From: Aeromonas tecta
GTDB lineage: Bacteria; Pseudomonadota; Gammaproteobacteria; Enterobacterales; Aeromonadaceae
Reading direction: 5' to 3'
Length of the DNA stretch: 64,000 bases
Assembly: GCF_000820185.1 (NCBI RefSeq)
Contig: NZ_CDCA01000028.1
Location: forward strand, 62,001 to 126,000
Positions within the stretch are counted from its first letter, which is position 1. Each line of letters starts with the position of its first letter. Below the pieces are notes generated by a model. That model was not told the origin of the DNA. It did not search any database and saw only the letters and a list, made by a program, of their open reading frames with translations. Below are positions 8,857 to 16,317 of this stretch, piece by piece. The position numbers and the translations under genes are program-made.

Positions 8857-9249
8857 ATGTTTGAACCCCAAGATGGCTACGATGCCTACCAGTTCGCCGC
8901 CACCCAGGCCAAGGCAGCGAGTGCCGATCCGCACCAATTGGTGCTGATGCTGATGGATGGTCTGCTTGACGAGGTTGCGCGGGCCGAGGGCCACATCCAG
9001 GCCAAGCAGTACGAGCGCAAAGGGCAATCCATCAATAAATGCCTGCAGATCCTGGGGGGGCTCGACAGCGCGCTCGACATGGAAAAAGGCGGGGAGCTGG
9101 CGACCAATCTGCACCGTCTGTACGACTACTGTGGGCAACGGCTGTTCGAGATCAGTGTGGCCAACGATGTGGCCGGCTTCGCCGAGGTGCGCCGCATCCT
9201 GCAGGAGTTGAAGGAAGGCTGGGAAGCGATGGCGCGTCATCCTCGTTAA
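8857..9249 (+). CDS. lafC: Lateral flagellin chaperone LafC (FliS)
   Basis: FliS-family cytoplasmic chaperone that binds the flagellin C-terminus and prevents premature polymerisation. The 130-residue protein has the typical FliS opening (YQFAATQAKAASADPHQLVL MLMDG split here by the helix break) and the conserved INKCLQILGGLDSALDME region. It lies 39 bases after lafB. A 120-base gap separates it from lafX. Confidence 0.92.
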   Translation: MFEPQDGYDAYQFAATQAKAASADPHQLVLMLMDGLLDEVARAEGHIQAKQYERKGQSINKCLQILGGLDSALDMEKGGELATNLHRLYDYCGQRLFEISVANDVAGFAEVRRILQELKEGWEAMARHPR

Positions 9250-9287
9250 AGCGGAAGCCGGCTTTCCTCATTAGGTAAGAATGACAT

Positions 9288-9316
9288 TTAACTAGTTGAA
9301 TTTAATTGACTATATA
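9288..9316 (+). promoter_or_regulatory. Weak candidate promoter in the AT-rich lafC-lafX gap
   Basis: The gap 9250-9369 is markedly AT-rich compared with its flanks. TTAACT at 9288-9293 and TATATA at 9311-9316 are 17 bases apart, resembling a sigma-70 promoter that could start a lafXEFSTU transcript. Each box matches consensus at only four of six positions, so this is tentative. Confidence 0.25.
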
Positions 9317-9369
9317 TCTGGCCTGCTCCTTGCTTATCAGCAGGGTTATCTTATTTTGGGGCCATCAAC

Positions 9370-9708
9370 ATGTCCATGACAGGGTCTGTGCAACCAGGCA
9401 CGGAACGCGAGACGCGCCAGCGCCAGTTACTGGGGTTGGGGCGTCTGATACTACAGCAGGCTCGGGCCGGGCAGTGGGATGCGGTACGCCTGACGGATCA
9501 GCGTCTGGCCCAGTTCATCGGGCATGTGCGCCAGCAACCCGTGTTGTGGCAGGCGCTGGCCCCGGTCCGTGATCAGGTACGAGCCTGGCATCAGGATGCC
9601 GTTGCGCTCTGCGAGCAGGAAACCCGATTGCGCAAGCAGGAGTGGCAGTCATTGTCCGAAAAGCGAGAAGGGCTGCAAGCCTATGATGAGGCACAAGAAT
9701 GGGCCTAA
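9370..9708 (+). CDS. lafX: LafX, FliT-like lateral flagellar chaperone
   Basis: A 112-residue, all-helical, soluble protein with two long amphipathic helices (about 17-60 and 75-110) and no signal or membrane segment. The position after fliS and size match lafX of Aeromonas and FliT of polar systems, which binds the FliD cap protein and a regulator. Sequence similarity to FliT cannot be shown by eye, so the function rests on gene order. Its 3' end overlaps lafE by 10 bases, implying translational coupling. ATG 9376 is an alternative start two codons in. Confidence 0.7.
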   Translation: MSMTGSVQPGTERETRQRQLLGLGRLILQQARAGQWDAVRLTDQRLAQFIGHVRQQPVLWQALAPVRDQVRAWHQDAVALCEQETRLRKQEWQSLSEKREGLQAYDEAQEWA

Positions 9709-10763
9709 TCCAGTTCGTCGGTACCGAATCCTTGCCCACCCCGAAAGCGGGTGGCTTTACCCACCTTTCACGCCAGCCTGATGGGCAGGGGGAGCAGTAT
9801 CAGTCGCTGGACCTCCCGCTAGATACTGCCCATTTGGTAGAAGAAACATCTACCAAAGAACCTTCTGGCGATACGGTTGAACAGTCCCCCCTCGATGTCG
9901 CGGAGCAACTGCCCGCGTTTACCCATATGCCGCCCGTTTTTGTACGTCATGAAGAGGCGTCACGGTTGCTGGCCGCCCGCCAGCAGCCAGATATCGCAAC
10001 CCTTTCGGCTGTCACCGAGGGCGTCACTGAGGAAGCCCCATCTGCCTCTGCGACGCTGCGGGCCCTGTCCCGTTTCGAGCGGCTAGAAGCCGATCGTGCC
10101 CCCATGGTGGCGTTCACCGAGGGGAGCAAGGAGAGACCCGTCTTGCTCACGGGGGATGTCGCCAGGGTACTGAACCTGTCCATTGGTCAAAACGACAAGC
10201 AGCCACTGCCCGACAAACTGATAGCCAATCTGCAATCCCTGCTGGGAGACGGGTCCGAGCGGGATCCACTCATTTCCGATGTCAAAGCCATGGCAGGACA
10301 ACTGCCTGCGGCGCCACTGGCCCGAACGGCGGAATACCAGTGGGCACCTGCCCGCCTGGCCGATAGCCCGACTCAGTGGGGCCAGCAATTGGTGGATGTG
10401 CTCAAAGACAAGGTCGAGCTGCAGGTCAACCAGAGCATCAAGCAGGCACATATCCGCCTCGACCCTCCTGAGCTGGGGCGCCTCGAGCTAACGGTCAGGG
10501 TCGAGGGAGATCGACTGAACGTGCAGCTCAATGTGACCAACCCGGCGGTGCGTGAGGCCCTGATCCAGTCGATGGAGAAGCTGAGAATGAGCCTGGCCCC
10601 TCATCACGCCGGTGGCGTCGAGGTGAATGTGGGCCAGGGCGGTGAGCAGGAACGAGGCGATCGCTGGCAGCAGGACAAGATCCTGGCGGGCCGGCGGCAA
10701 TGGCAGGAGGAGTTTGAGGCATCTGACAGACCCGGCCAGGACTGGCTGAATACCCTGGTGTGA
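9699..10763 (+). CDS. lafE: LafE, lateral hook-length control protein (FliK)
   Basis: FliK-type molecular ruler that measures the hook and switches export to filament substrates. The 354-residue product has a low-complexity, Pro/Ser/Thr/Glu-rich N-terminal two-thirds and a conserved Flg_hook C-terminal domain (about 225-310: INQSIKQAHIRLDPPELGRL, ELTVRVEGDRLNVQL, then REALIQSMEKLRMSL). The LDPPELGRLE motif is the FliK hallmark. It starts within lafX. A 41-base gap follows before lafF. Confidence 0.9.
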   Translation: MGLIQFVGTESLPTPKAGGFTHLSRQPDGQGEQYQSLDLPLDTAHLVEETSTKEPSGDTVEQSPLDVAEQLPAFTHMPPVFVRHEEASRLLAARQQPDIATLSAVTEGVTEEAPSASATLRALSRFERLEADRAPMVAFTEGSKERPVLLTGDVARVLNLSIGQNDKQPLPDKLIANLQSLLGDGSERDPLISDVKAMAGQLPAAPLARTAEYQWAPARLADSPTQWGQQLVDVLKDKVELQVNQSIKQAHIRLDPPELGRLELTVRVEGDRLNVQLNVTNPAVREALIQSMEKLRMSLAPHHAGGVEVNVGQGGEQERGDRWQQDKILAGRRQWQEEFEASDRPGQDWLNTLV

Positions 10764-10804
10764 TTTTTCCCGTATCCCGGCAATAGCGAGAGTGACTTTA
10801 TATT

Positions 10805-11263
10805 ATGCGGCGTTTCATGAAGTGGTTGATGGTGGTTGTCATGGCGCTGTGCCTGCTGGCAGTGCTGGCTTACGGTGCTTATCTCAAGCGCGATACCCTT
10901 GCCGTCTGGCTGGGCCTTGCCGAAGCCAAACCTGAGCTGAGCAAGACGCCGCTGTTCAAGCCAATGGAGCGTTTCGTCATCAGCCTGGAAGGGGAGATGG
11001 AACCTCATTACCTGGTGCTGGAGCTGGCACTGGTCACCCATAACCCAAAGCAGCTTGAGACCCTCAATGAGCTGACCCCCCTGATCCGCAATGCCATGGT
11101 GCAGTATTTCAGCCACCGTTCCCACGATGCGGTAAAGAAGGAATTGCAGAATATCTCCGCCTTGCAGACGTCTCTGCTGGGCAAGCTGGTGACCACGCTG
11201 CAGGGGTATGGCTACCAGCCCTATCTGGATGAAGTGTTGATCACCAAGGTGCTGGTGCAATAA
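10805..11263 (+). CDS. lafF: LafF, FliL-family stator-associated protein
   Basis: FliL proteins are single-pass inner membrane proteins that surround and support stator units. This 152-residue product has one N-terminal membrane helix (about residues 7-25, MVVVMALCLLAVLAYGAYL) followed by a periplasmic domain with the family's FVISLEGEMEPHYLVLELAL strand pattern and the C-terminal region PYLDEVLITKVLVQ. It precedes lafS by 5 bases, in the same series as the stator genes lafT and lafU, consistent with its role. Confidence 0.88.
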   Translation: MRRFMKWLMVVVMALCLLAVLAYGAYLKRDTLAVWLGLAEAKPELSKTPLFKPMERFVISLEGEMEPHYLVLELALVTHNPKQLETLNELTPLIRNAMVQYFSHRSHDAVKKELQNISALQTSLLGKLVTTLQGYGYQPYLDEVLITKVLVQ

Positions 11264-11268
11264 CGGCC

Positions 11269-11979
11269 ATGCTGGACTCTGGCTGGGATACCCATGACGA
11301 TCTGGCCGTCTCGCCTCCCCGCACCGGTGAACAGGCGATCCTGACCCGTTACCTGCCGCTGGTGAAGCGTGCCGCCAGCCACCTGCGCAGCCAGGTCTCG
11401 GCCAGTTTCGATCAGGAGGACATGGAGCAGGTCGGCATGATGGGGCTGCTGGAGGCATGGCGACGCTATGACAGCGAGCCGGATGCCCAGTTCGAGGGTT
11501 ATGCCTTCAAGCGGATCCGTGGCGCCATGCTGGATGAGCTGCGTCGACTGGATTGGCGACCCCGCCAGCTGCGCCAGCAGGTGCATGGCCACAATCAGGT
11601 GCAGCGGGAACTCTTCAATCGTCTTGGACGCAACCCGACCGAGCAGGAACTGGCGCTGGCACTGGATTGCTCCGTCGAAGAGGTGCGCCAGTTGGCCTAT
11701 GCCAGCCAGGCGGAGGCGCTGCAAAGCCTGGAGGAGTGGCTGGAGAACGGCGGCAAGGCGCCGACCACCGAGGCCGATGATGTGGACATGGCCATGACAC
11801 TCAGCAAGGTGCTTGGTTCGCTGGACAAGCGGGAGCAACTGCTGCTCTCCCTTTACTACCAGCAGGAACTGAACATGAAGGAGATTGCGCTGGTACTTGG
11901 CTTGACGGAATCGCGGGTATGCCAGCTGCACAAGCAGTGTGTCCTTCAGCTCAAGCAGAGATTGGTCGACTCCATATAA
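11269..11979 (+). CDS. lafS: LafS, lateral flagellar sigma-28 factor
   Basis: Sigma factor of the FliA group, expected to drive late lateral genes such as lafA. The 236-residue product shows region 2 (LPLVKRAASHLRSQ, DMEQVGMMGLLEAWRRYD, then YAFKRIRGAMLDELRRLDW), region 3 (GRNPTEQELALALD) and region 4 helix-turn-helix (LNMKEIALVLGLTESRVCQL). It lies 5 bases after lafF and 49 bases before lafT. I could not locate convincing sigma-28 boxes in front of either flagellin gene, so its recognition sequence here may deviate from the enteric consensus. Confidence 0.93.
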   Translation: MLDSGWDTHDDLAVSPPRTGEQAILTRYLPLVKRAASHLRSQVSASFDQEDMEQVGMMGLLEAWRRYDSEPDAQFEGYAFKRIRGAMLDELRRLDWRPRQLRQQVHGHNQVQRELFNRLGRNPTEQELALALDCSVEEVRQLAYASQAEALQSLEEWLENGGKAPTTEADDVDMAMTLSKVLGSLDKREQLLLSLYYQQELNMKEIALVLGLTESRVCQLHKQCVLQLKQRLVDSI

Positions 11980-12028
11980 CTAGTGCCCCTCCTCTCAAGG
12001 GAGGTTTCTCGAATCCTGCGGAGCATTC

Positions 12029-12886
12029 ATGCAAAAACAGATAGGTCTTGGTGTCATTTTCATATGTGTGCTGGGCGGCTTCATGATGGCCGGTGGCAGG
12101 CCCATTGCCCTGTGGCAGCCAGCCGAACTCATCATCATCATCGGTGCCGCCGCCGGCTCCATGTTCCTGGGTAACACCAAGGAGGTGATGCATGAAATGT
12201 GGCGTCAGGTGAAGCTCTGCTTCAAGTCCAACAAGGGCGAAAAAGAGATCTATCGCGAGCTGCTGACCCTGATGCATCAATTGCTGGAAGAGACCCGCAG
12301 CAAGGGGATGAAGGCGCTGGATGATCATATCGAGAACCCGCAACAGAGCTCGGTCTTCCTGATGTATCCCCAGGTGTCGGAAGACCCGCAACTGCTCGGT
12401 TTCATCATCGACAACCTGCGCCTGCTGGGCATGGGCAAGATCACGCCTCACGAGCTGGATACCATTCTGGAGCAGGAGATCATGGCCATCGAAGAGGACA
12501 TGCTCAAACCGTCCCACGCCCTGCACAAGACGGGGGAGGCTTGCCCCGGCTTTGGCATCCTCGCCGCCGTGATGGGCATCATCATTACCATGCAGCAGCT
12601 CGATGGCCCGCTCAGCAACATAGGTGTGCATGTGGCCGCCGCCCTGGTGGGCACCTTCATCGGTATCTTCCTCTGTTACTGCCTGCTGGAGCCGATCAGT
12701 AACGCCATGGAAGAGATGGTGAAGCGCCGGATCGGCATGCTGATGTGCATCAAGTCGATCTTGATCGCCCAGTTGCGTGGTAAGACACCGCTGCTCTCCG
12801 TCGATGCGGGCCGCAAGATGCTGGAGCCTGATGTGAAACCCAGCTTCCTCGAGTTGGAAGATTGGGTGACGAACAGGGCCATGTAA
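12029..12886 (+). CDS. lafT: LafT, lateral stator protein A (MotA)
   Basis: MotA-family inner membrane subunit of the lateral motor's ion channel. The 285 residues contain four membrane segments: two near the N-terminus (about 5-22 and 32-50), and two near 170-190 (FGILAAVMGIIITM) and 202-222 (GVHVAAALVGTFIGIFLCYC). A cytoplasmic loop between them engages the rotor. The PG-F-GILAAVMG region with the conserved proline is visible. Its stop overlaps the lafU start (TAATG). Lateral stators of this family are generally proton-driven, and the sequence by eye does not prove the ion used. Confidence 0.92.
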   Translation: MQKQIGLGVIFICVLGGFMMAGGRPIALWQPAELIIIIGAAAGSMFLGNTKEVMHEMWRQVKLCFKSNKGEKEIYRELLTLMHQLLEETRSKGMKALDDHIENPQQSSVFLMYPQVSEDPQLLGFIIDNLRLLGMGKITPHELDTILEQEIMAIEEDMLKPSHALHKTGEACPGFGILAAVMGIIITMQQLDGPLSNIGVHVAAALVGTFIGIFLCYCLLEPISNAMEEMVKRRIGMLMCIKSILIAQLRGKTPLLSVDAGRKMLEPDVKPSFLELEDWVTNRAM

Positions 12887-13833
12887 TGCGCAATCACGAA
12901 CAGATCATCATCAAGCGCCAGCAGCGGCGCAGCAGTGGGCCCAAGAGTGGAGGGGCATGGAAGGTCGCCTTTGCGGATTTTACGCTGGCGATGATGGCCT
13001 TCTTCATGGTGCTCTGGATCCTGGCGGTCTCCAGCCAGGAGGAGCGTGAGGTGGTGGCCAGCCGGTTGCGTGACTACAGCATCATGGACAGTGAGGCGAA
13101 CCCTTTTGATATCCGCAACAGCCCTTATCCGGTCGACTTGGGCGGCAATCCGTCGGTGCTGGAAGAGCTGAGCCCCCAGTTTGTGGAGCAGGGACAGCGC
13201 ATGCCCAGACACATGGAGCGCAACCGCAGCATCTTCAACGACGGTGCCAAGGGCGGCTACGAGAGTCTGCTGGCGGGCAAGATCGAGGGCGAGGCACAGA
13301 TGAAACAGCTGGCGGGCTTTATCGGCTCGATGGCGGATCAGATGGAGGCCAAGAACAATCTGGAGCTGCAACTAGTGCCGCAGGGCTTGCGGATCCTGAT
13401 CCGTGACGATGACGAGCGCGAGATGTACAGCCGTGGCAGCGCCCGTATCAGTCCCTTCTTCCGCCACCTGCTGATGACGCTGGCACCGGTATTCCAACGT
13501 GTTGAAAACCGGGTCATGATCTCCGGTCATACCGACAGCACGCCCTTTGCAGGGGACAACTACAGCAACTGGGAGCTGTCCTCCGATCGCGCCATGATGG
13601 CGAGGCGGGTGCTCCTCGCCGGTGGTATGCCGCCCGAGCGGGTCGGGCAGGTGGTCGCCATGTCAGACACCATGCTGGAAAATACGGCCGACCCCAGAGG
13701 CAGCCAGAACCGCCGTATCGAATTGCTGGTGATGACGAGCCAGGCGGAGCAGCACCTGGAGCAGTTGTTCAGTGCTCAAACCCAAGCCGCCACCCAGCAA
13801 GCCAAGGATGCCACTGCCCATGGAAACCCCTGA
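12886..13833 (+). CDS. lafU: LafU, lateral stator protein B (MotB)
   Basis: MotB-family peptidoglycan-anchored stator subunit. The 315 residues have a basic cytoplasmic N-terminus, one membrane helix (about 25-45, FADFTLAMMAFFMVLWILAV) that contains the ion-carrying aspartate in the FADF motif, a plug/linker, and an OmpA-like peptidoglycan-binding domain (about 185-290: MISGHTDSTPF, NWELSSDRAMMARR, SQNRRIELLV). The start at 12886 overlaps the lafT stop by one base. An ATG at 12862 in frame would overlap lafT by 25 bases and is less likely. The 3' end overlaps the PilZ gene. Confidence 0.93.
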   Translation: MRNHEQIIIKRQQRRSSGPKSGGAWKVAFADFTLAMMAFFMVLWILAVSSQEEREVVASRLRDYSIMDSEANPFDIRNSPYPVDLGGNPSVLEELSPQFVEQGQRMPRHMERNRSIFNDGAKGGYESLLAGKIEGEAQMKQLAGFIGSMADQMEAKNNLELQLVPQGLRILIRDDDEREMYSRGSARISPFFRHLLMTLAPVFQRVENRVMISGHTDSTPFAGDNYSNWELSSDRAMMARRVLLAGGMPPERVGQVVAMSDTMLENTADPRGSQNRRIELLVMTSQAEQHLEQLFSAQTQAATQQAKDATAHGNP

Positions 13834-14278
13834 TACCACTCTGCCTGCGTTGACCGAGTTCAACGATCCCAGGCGCAAGTCCCCACGCTGGTACCTGCAC
13901 GATGGCTCTACCCCGCTGGAATCCCAGAGTTGCGGCATTGCCGCCCGGCTCATGGTCTCTGGCCTCTTGTTCGACAAGCGTATCGGGCGGGCCGTGATCA
14001 AGGATATAGGGCCTGGTGGCGTAGGATTTCTGGCGCCTGCCCGCTTTGCACTGCCCGAGCTCGTCAGACTGTCACTGTCACCCCGGATCGTGCTGGAGTG
14101 CCAAATCACTCATCGACGGGCAATAGGTCAGTACCTCAATTTCTACGGCGCGCGCTGGGCTCATTCTGAAGAGATCGATCTTGCCCCCGTGCTCAGCCAC
14201 TGGCGTCATTGTTTCATGGCACCAGCAGAGGACGGCTCTGTTTCAACCCCAGTGGATCCGGTAACGGCGCAAGACTGA
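13820..14278 (+). CDS. Single-domain PilZ protein coupled to the lateral stator genes
   Basis: PilZ domains bind cyclic-di-GMP. This 152-residue protein has a plausible site: an RxxxR motif in PRRKSPRW near residue 18-22 and DIGPGGVGF near residue 58, in place of the usual D/NxSxxG (serine replaced by glycine). The beta-rich remainder fits a PilZ barrel. ATG 13820 follows AAGGA by 11 bases and overlaps lafU by 14 bases. ATGs at 13772 and 13808 are in frame but lack a ribosome site. Its coupling to lafTU suggests control of the lateral motor by cyclic-di-GMP, as YcgR does for polar or peritrichous motors, but it lacks a YcgR N-terminal domain. The last 65 bases overlap the convergent gene. Confidence 0.7.
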   Translation: METPDTTLPALTEFNDPRRKSPRWYLHDGSTPLESQSCGIAARLMVSGLLFDKRIGRAVIKDIGPGGVGFLAPARFALPELVRLSLSPRIVLECQITHRRAIGQYLNFYGARWAHSEEIDLAPVLSHWRHCFMAPAEDGSVSTPVDPVTAQD

Positions 14279-15218
14279 GACCGCCACGGCCCATGTCCAA
14301 GCCCCTTGCCGGCTGCAGCAGCAAGGGATCGTGCAGGCTCTCCAGTGACACCGCATGAACCAGCAGGGGCCGCTCATTCGGCTTGCTGCCAGCGGGGGCC
14401 TTGCTGCGGCCATAGACGATGGGGCAGTTGGTTACCCCTGCGGCATCGGGTAATTGCCAGGCAGGATTCCACCGGCTGGCTTCATTCATTGACACTCCTT
14501 TGGCCATAGCCCAACTCAGCAGGGAGCAGCTGCCTGGCTGCTTCCATACCTGAATGCTGTCTCCCTCTTGCCATGACGGCAGCACAAAATGGTAGTGCGC
14601 CGCCCTGTCCAGCAGTTGGGAGAGGGCGATGAAGCGCGCCACGTAGAGACGGGTTTCGGTGGGTAGCGACAATTCCCACAGATTGCGCGTTCCCGCGCTG
14701 AGTATGGCCTTCAGCACCCGTCCCTCTCCGGCGTTATAGGCCGCCAGCGCCAGCAGCCAGTCCTGGCCAAAGAACTGATACAACCAGCCGAGATAGGTGA
14801 GTGCGGCATCTGTCGCCAGAGGCAGTGAATAGCGGCCATCGAAGCTGTTGGTCATGGGGACGGAGAAGCGAGCTGCGGTATCGGGCATCAGCTGCCAAGG
14901 GCCGGCGGCGCCTGCGGAGGAGACCACATCCAGCCGATAGCTGCTCTCAATCAAGGGAAGAAGCGCCAGCATGGAGGGCAACTTGCGCTCGCTAACCTGC
15001 TGCTCTACCCAGCGGATCATGGGTTGCGACTGGGTGATCCGTTTTTGCAGATGGATTTGTTGCTGCAACAGGAATTGGGTTTGCTGTGTGACCAGTTCGG
15101 CTCCTTCCCCACCGATGGGGGTAGGAAAACCATCCCGCCAATGATAATTATCATAGGAGTAACAATAAGGGCTGGTCAGTAACAACAAGATGACAAGGGA
15201 TAGGCAGAACAATCTCAT
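14214..15218 (-). CDS. SLT-domain (MltD-like) lytic transglycosylase
   Basis: Murein lytic transglycosylase that cleaves glycan strands in the periplasm. The product (334 residues from ATG 15218) opens with a signal peptide (MRLFCLSLVILLLLTSPYCYS). The SLT domain lies at about 75-190: LPLIESSYRL with the catalytic glutamate, SAGAAGPWQLMPDTA, then LLALAAYNAGEGRV. The C-terminal 100 residues are less conserved and show no recognisable LysM repeat. In-frame starts further upstream are ATG 15257 and TTG 15269, none with a strong ribosome site. It faces the flagellar cluster and overlaps the PilZ gene at its 3' end. It could supply the wall-cutting activity missing from the short FlgJ (inference). 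Confidence 0.88.
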   Translation of the reverse strand: MRLFCLSLVILLLLTSPYCYSYDNYHWRDGFPTPIGGEGAELVTQQTQFLLQQQIHLQKRITQSQPMIRWVEQQVSERKLPSMLALLPLIESSYRLDVVSSAGAAGPWQLMPDTAARFSVPMTNSFDGRYSLPLATDAALTYLGWLYQFFGQDWLLALAAYNAGEGRVLKAILSAGTRNLWELSLPTETRLYVARFIALSQLLDRAAHYHFVLPSWQEGDSIQVWKQPGSCSLLSWAMAKGVSMNEASRWNPAWQLPDAAGVTNCPIVYGRSKAPAGSKPNERPLLVHAVSLESLHDPLLLQPARGLDMGRGGLSLAPLPDPLGLKQSRPLLVP

Positions 15219-15317
15219 CTGAATGCGAGTTGCCTGGCAGGAAAATGATAAAAACATGATGAATCTCAACAGTTTTTGACAATTACTGTCGACTGTTCAT
15301 GTGGTATCCAGGACGTG

Positions 15318-15620
15318 ATGAGCATGATAACACGAGTAAAAAAGACCCCAAAGACGGGTAGGGCTATTCAGAAGTTTTTGCTTTATCTGATCCTCATTAA
15401 TTTTGGTTTGATGTGGCTCTATGTCATGTATGCAGATGAACTGACCTTTGGTTCCAACCTTCTGCTGACTTTCCTGCTCATTCTCTATAACCTGCTGCTC
15501 TGCCAGCTGGTCAGCTTGCGCGCGAGGCGGGCGGGGGATGGCTACATCATCTACCCCGTGGTAGGAGTGAGCATTATTTTGTGCGCCGTTGTGCTGTTTC
15601 GTTTCATCATTTCCCCCTGA
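15318..15620 (+). CDS. Small hypothetical inner membrane protein
   Basis: No family recognised. The 100-residue product has a basic N-terminus (ITRVKKTPKTGR) and three hydrophobic segments at about 20-38 (FLLYLILINFGLMWLYVMY), 46-64 (LLLTFLLILYNLLLCQLV) and 76-97 (IIYPVVGVSIILCAVVLF). ATG 15318 follows AGGA by 5 bases. An upstream TTG at 15276 is in frame but adds an unlikely N-terminus. It lies between the divergent transglycosylase and mraZ, at the junction of the flagellar and dcw regions. Confidence 0.6.
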   Translation: MSMITRVKKTPKTGRAIQKFLLYLILINFGLMWLYVMYADELTFGSNLLLTFLLILYNLLLCQLVSLRARRAGDGYIIYPVVGVSIILCAVVLFRFIISP

Positions 15621-15753
15621 ATTCGATTATTTATACGCCACCCCCGATGGGGTGAATTTAATTTAATCCTGAATAACTTGTGGAAAATCAACTCATTTAA
15701 TCGGCACTGACCCAGCGTTGCGTCAATATGTTCCCCATGCCCGCCATCCTCGC

Positions 15754-15781
15754 TTGAAAAGCCTCCTGCTCGTCCTTAAAC
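15754..15781 (+). promoter_or_regulatory. Candidate mra promoter
   Basis: TTGAAA at 15754-15759 and TTAAAC at 15776-15781 are 16 bases apart and lie directly upstream of the MraZ operator. The minus-10 match is poor, but the placement fits repression of the dcw operon by MraZ. Confidence 0.4.
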
Positions 15782-15787
15782 TTCATG

Positions 15788-15811
15788 GTGGAGAAAAGTG
15801 GATCAAAGTGG
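15788..15811 (+). promoter_or_regulatory. MraZ operator, three GTGG repeats
   Basis: GTGG occurs at 15788, 15798 and 15808, exactly 10 bases apart, with AAA immediately before the second and third. MraZ is known to bind direct repeats of this kind (TGGGN in E. coli, AAAGTGG in mollicutes) one helical turn apart upstream of its own gene. The site is 48 bases before the mraZ start, so autoregulation is very likely. Confidence 0.8.
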
Positions 15812-15858
15812 TTTTATCAGGCAATTTGCCTCCTTAACTCACCTTCGGGGACTGCAAT

Positions 15859-16317
15859 TTGTTGCGTGGCGCTCACGCCATCAGCCTGGACAGCAAAGGG
15901 CGACTGGCGATTCCGACCAAATACAGAGATTGGCTGCGCGATGAAAGCGACGGTCAGCTGGTCTGCACCATCGACATTGCCCACCCCTGTCTGCTGCTTT
16001 ACCCCCTGAATGAATGGGAAGAGATCGAGCGCAAGCTCAAGACGCTCTCCAGTACCCAGCCGGCGGAGCGCCGTTTACAGCGCTTGTTGCTCGGTCATGC
16101 CACCGAGTGCGAGCTGGACGGCAATGGCCGTCTGCTGCTCAGCCAGCCGCTGCGTAGCCATGCAGGATTGGACAAGAAAATTATGCTGGTGGGCCAACTC
16201 AACAAGTTTGAGTTGTGGGATGAAGCCCGCTGGCAGCAACAGATCAATGACGATATCCAGGGCCTGCCCGAGGACGATTGGGCCAGCTCACCACGACTAC
16301 AGGATTTTTCTTTATAA
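15859..16317 (+). CDS. mraZ: Transcriptional regulator MraZ
   Basis: MraZ is a DNA-binding repressor with two SpoVT-AbrB-like swapped hairpins that forms a ring and controls the dcw cluster. The 152-residue product matches the E. coli length and has both DxxGR motifs: [17 protein letters not shown] near residue 9 and [16 protein letters not shown] near residue 88. The start is a TTG preceded by GGGGA at 7 bases. No ATG or GTG allows the conserved [10 protein letters not shown] start, so a weak start codon appears genuine. Its stop is directly followed by the rsmH ATG. Confidence 0.95.
   Translation: MLRGAHAISLDSKGRLAIPTKYRDWLRDESDGQLVCTIDIAHPCLLLYPLNEWEEIERKLKTLSSTQPAERRLQRLLLGHATECELDGNGRLLLSQPLRSHAGLDKKIMLVGQLNKFELWDEARWQQQINDDIQGLPEDDWASSPRLQDFSL

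Noticed and set aside
15276..15317. Earlier TTG start for the small membrane protein
   Set aside because: It has no ribosome site and adds a Cys-rich tail unlike the following hydrophobic protein. ATG 15318 with AGGA is better.
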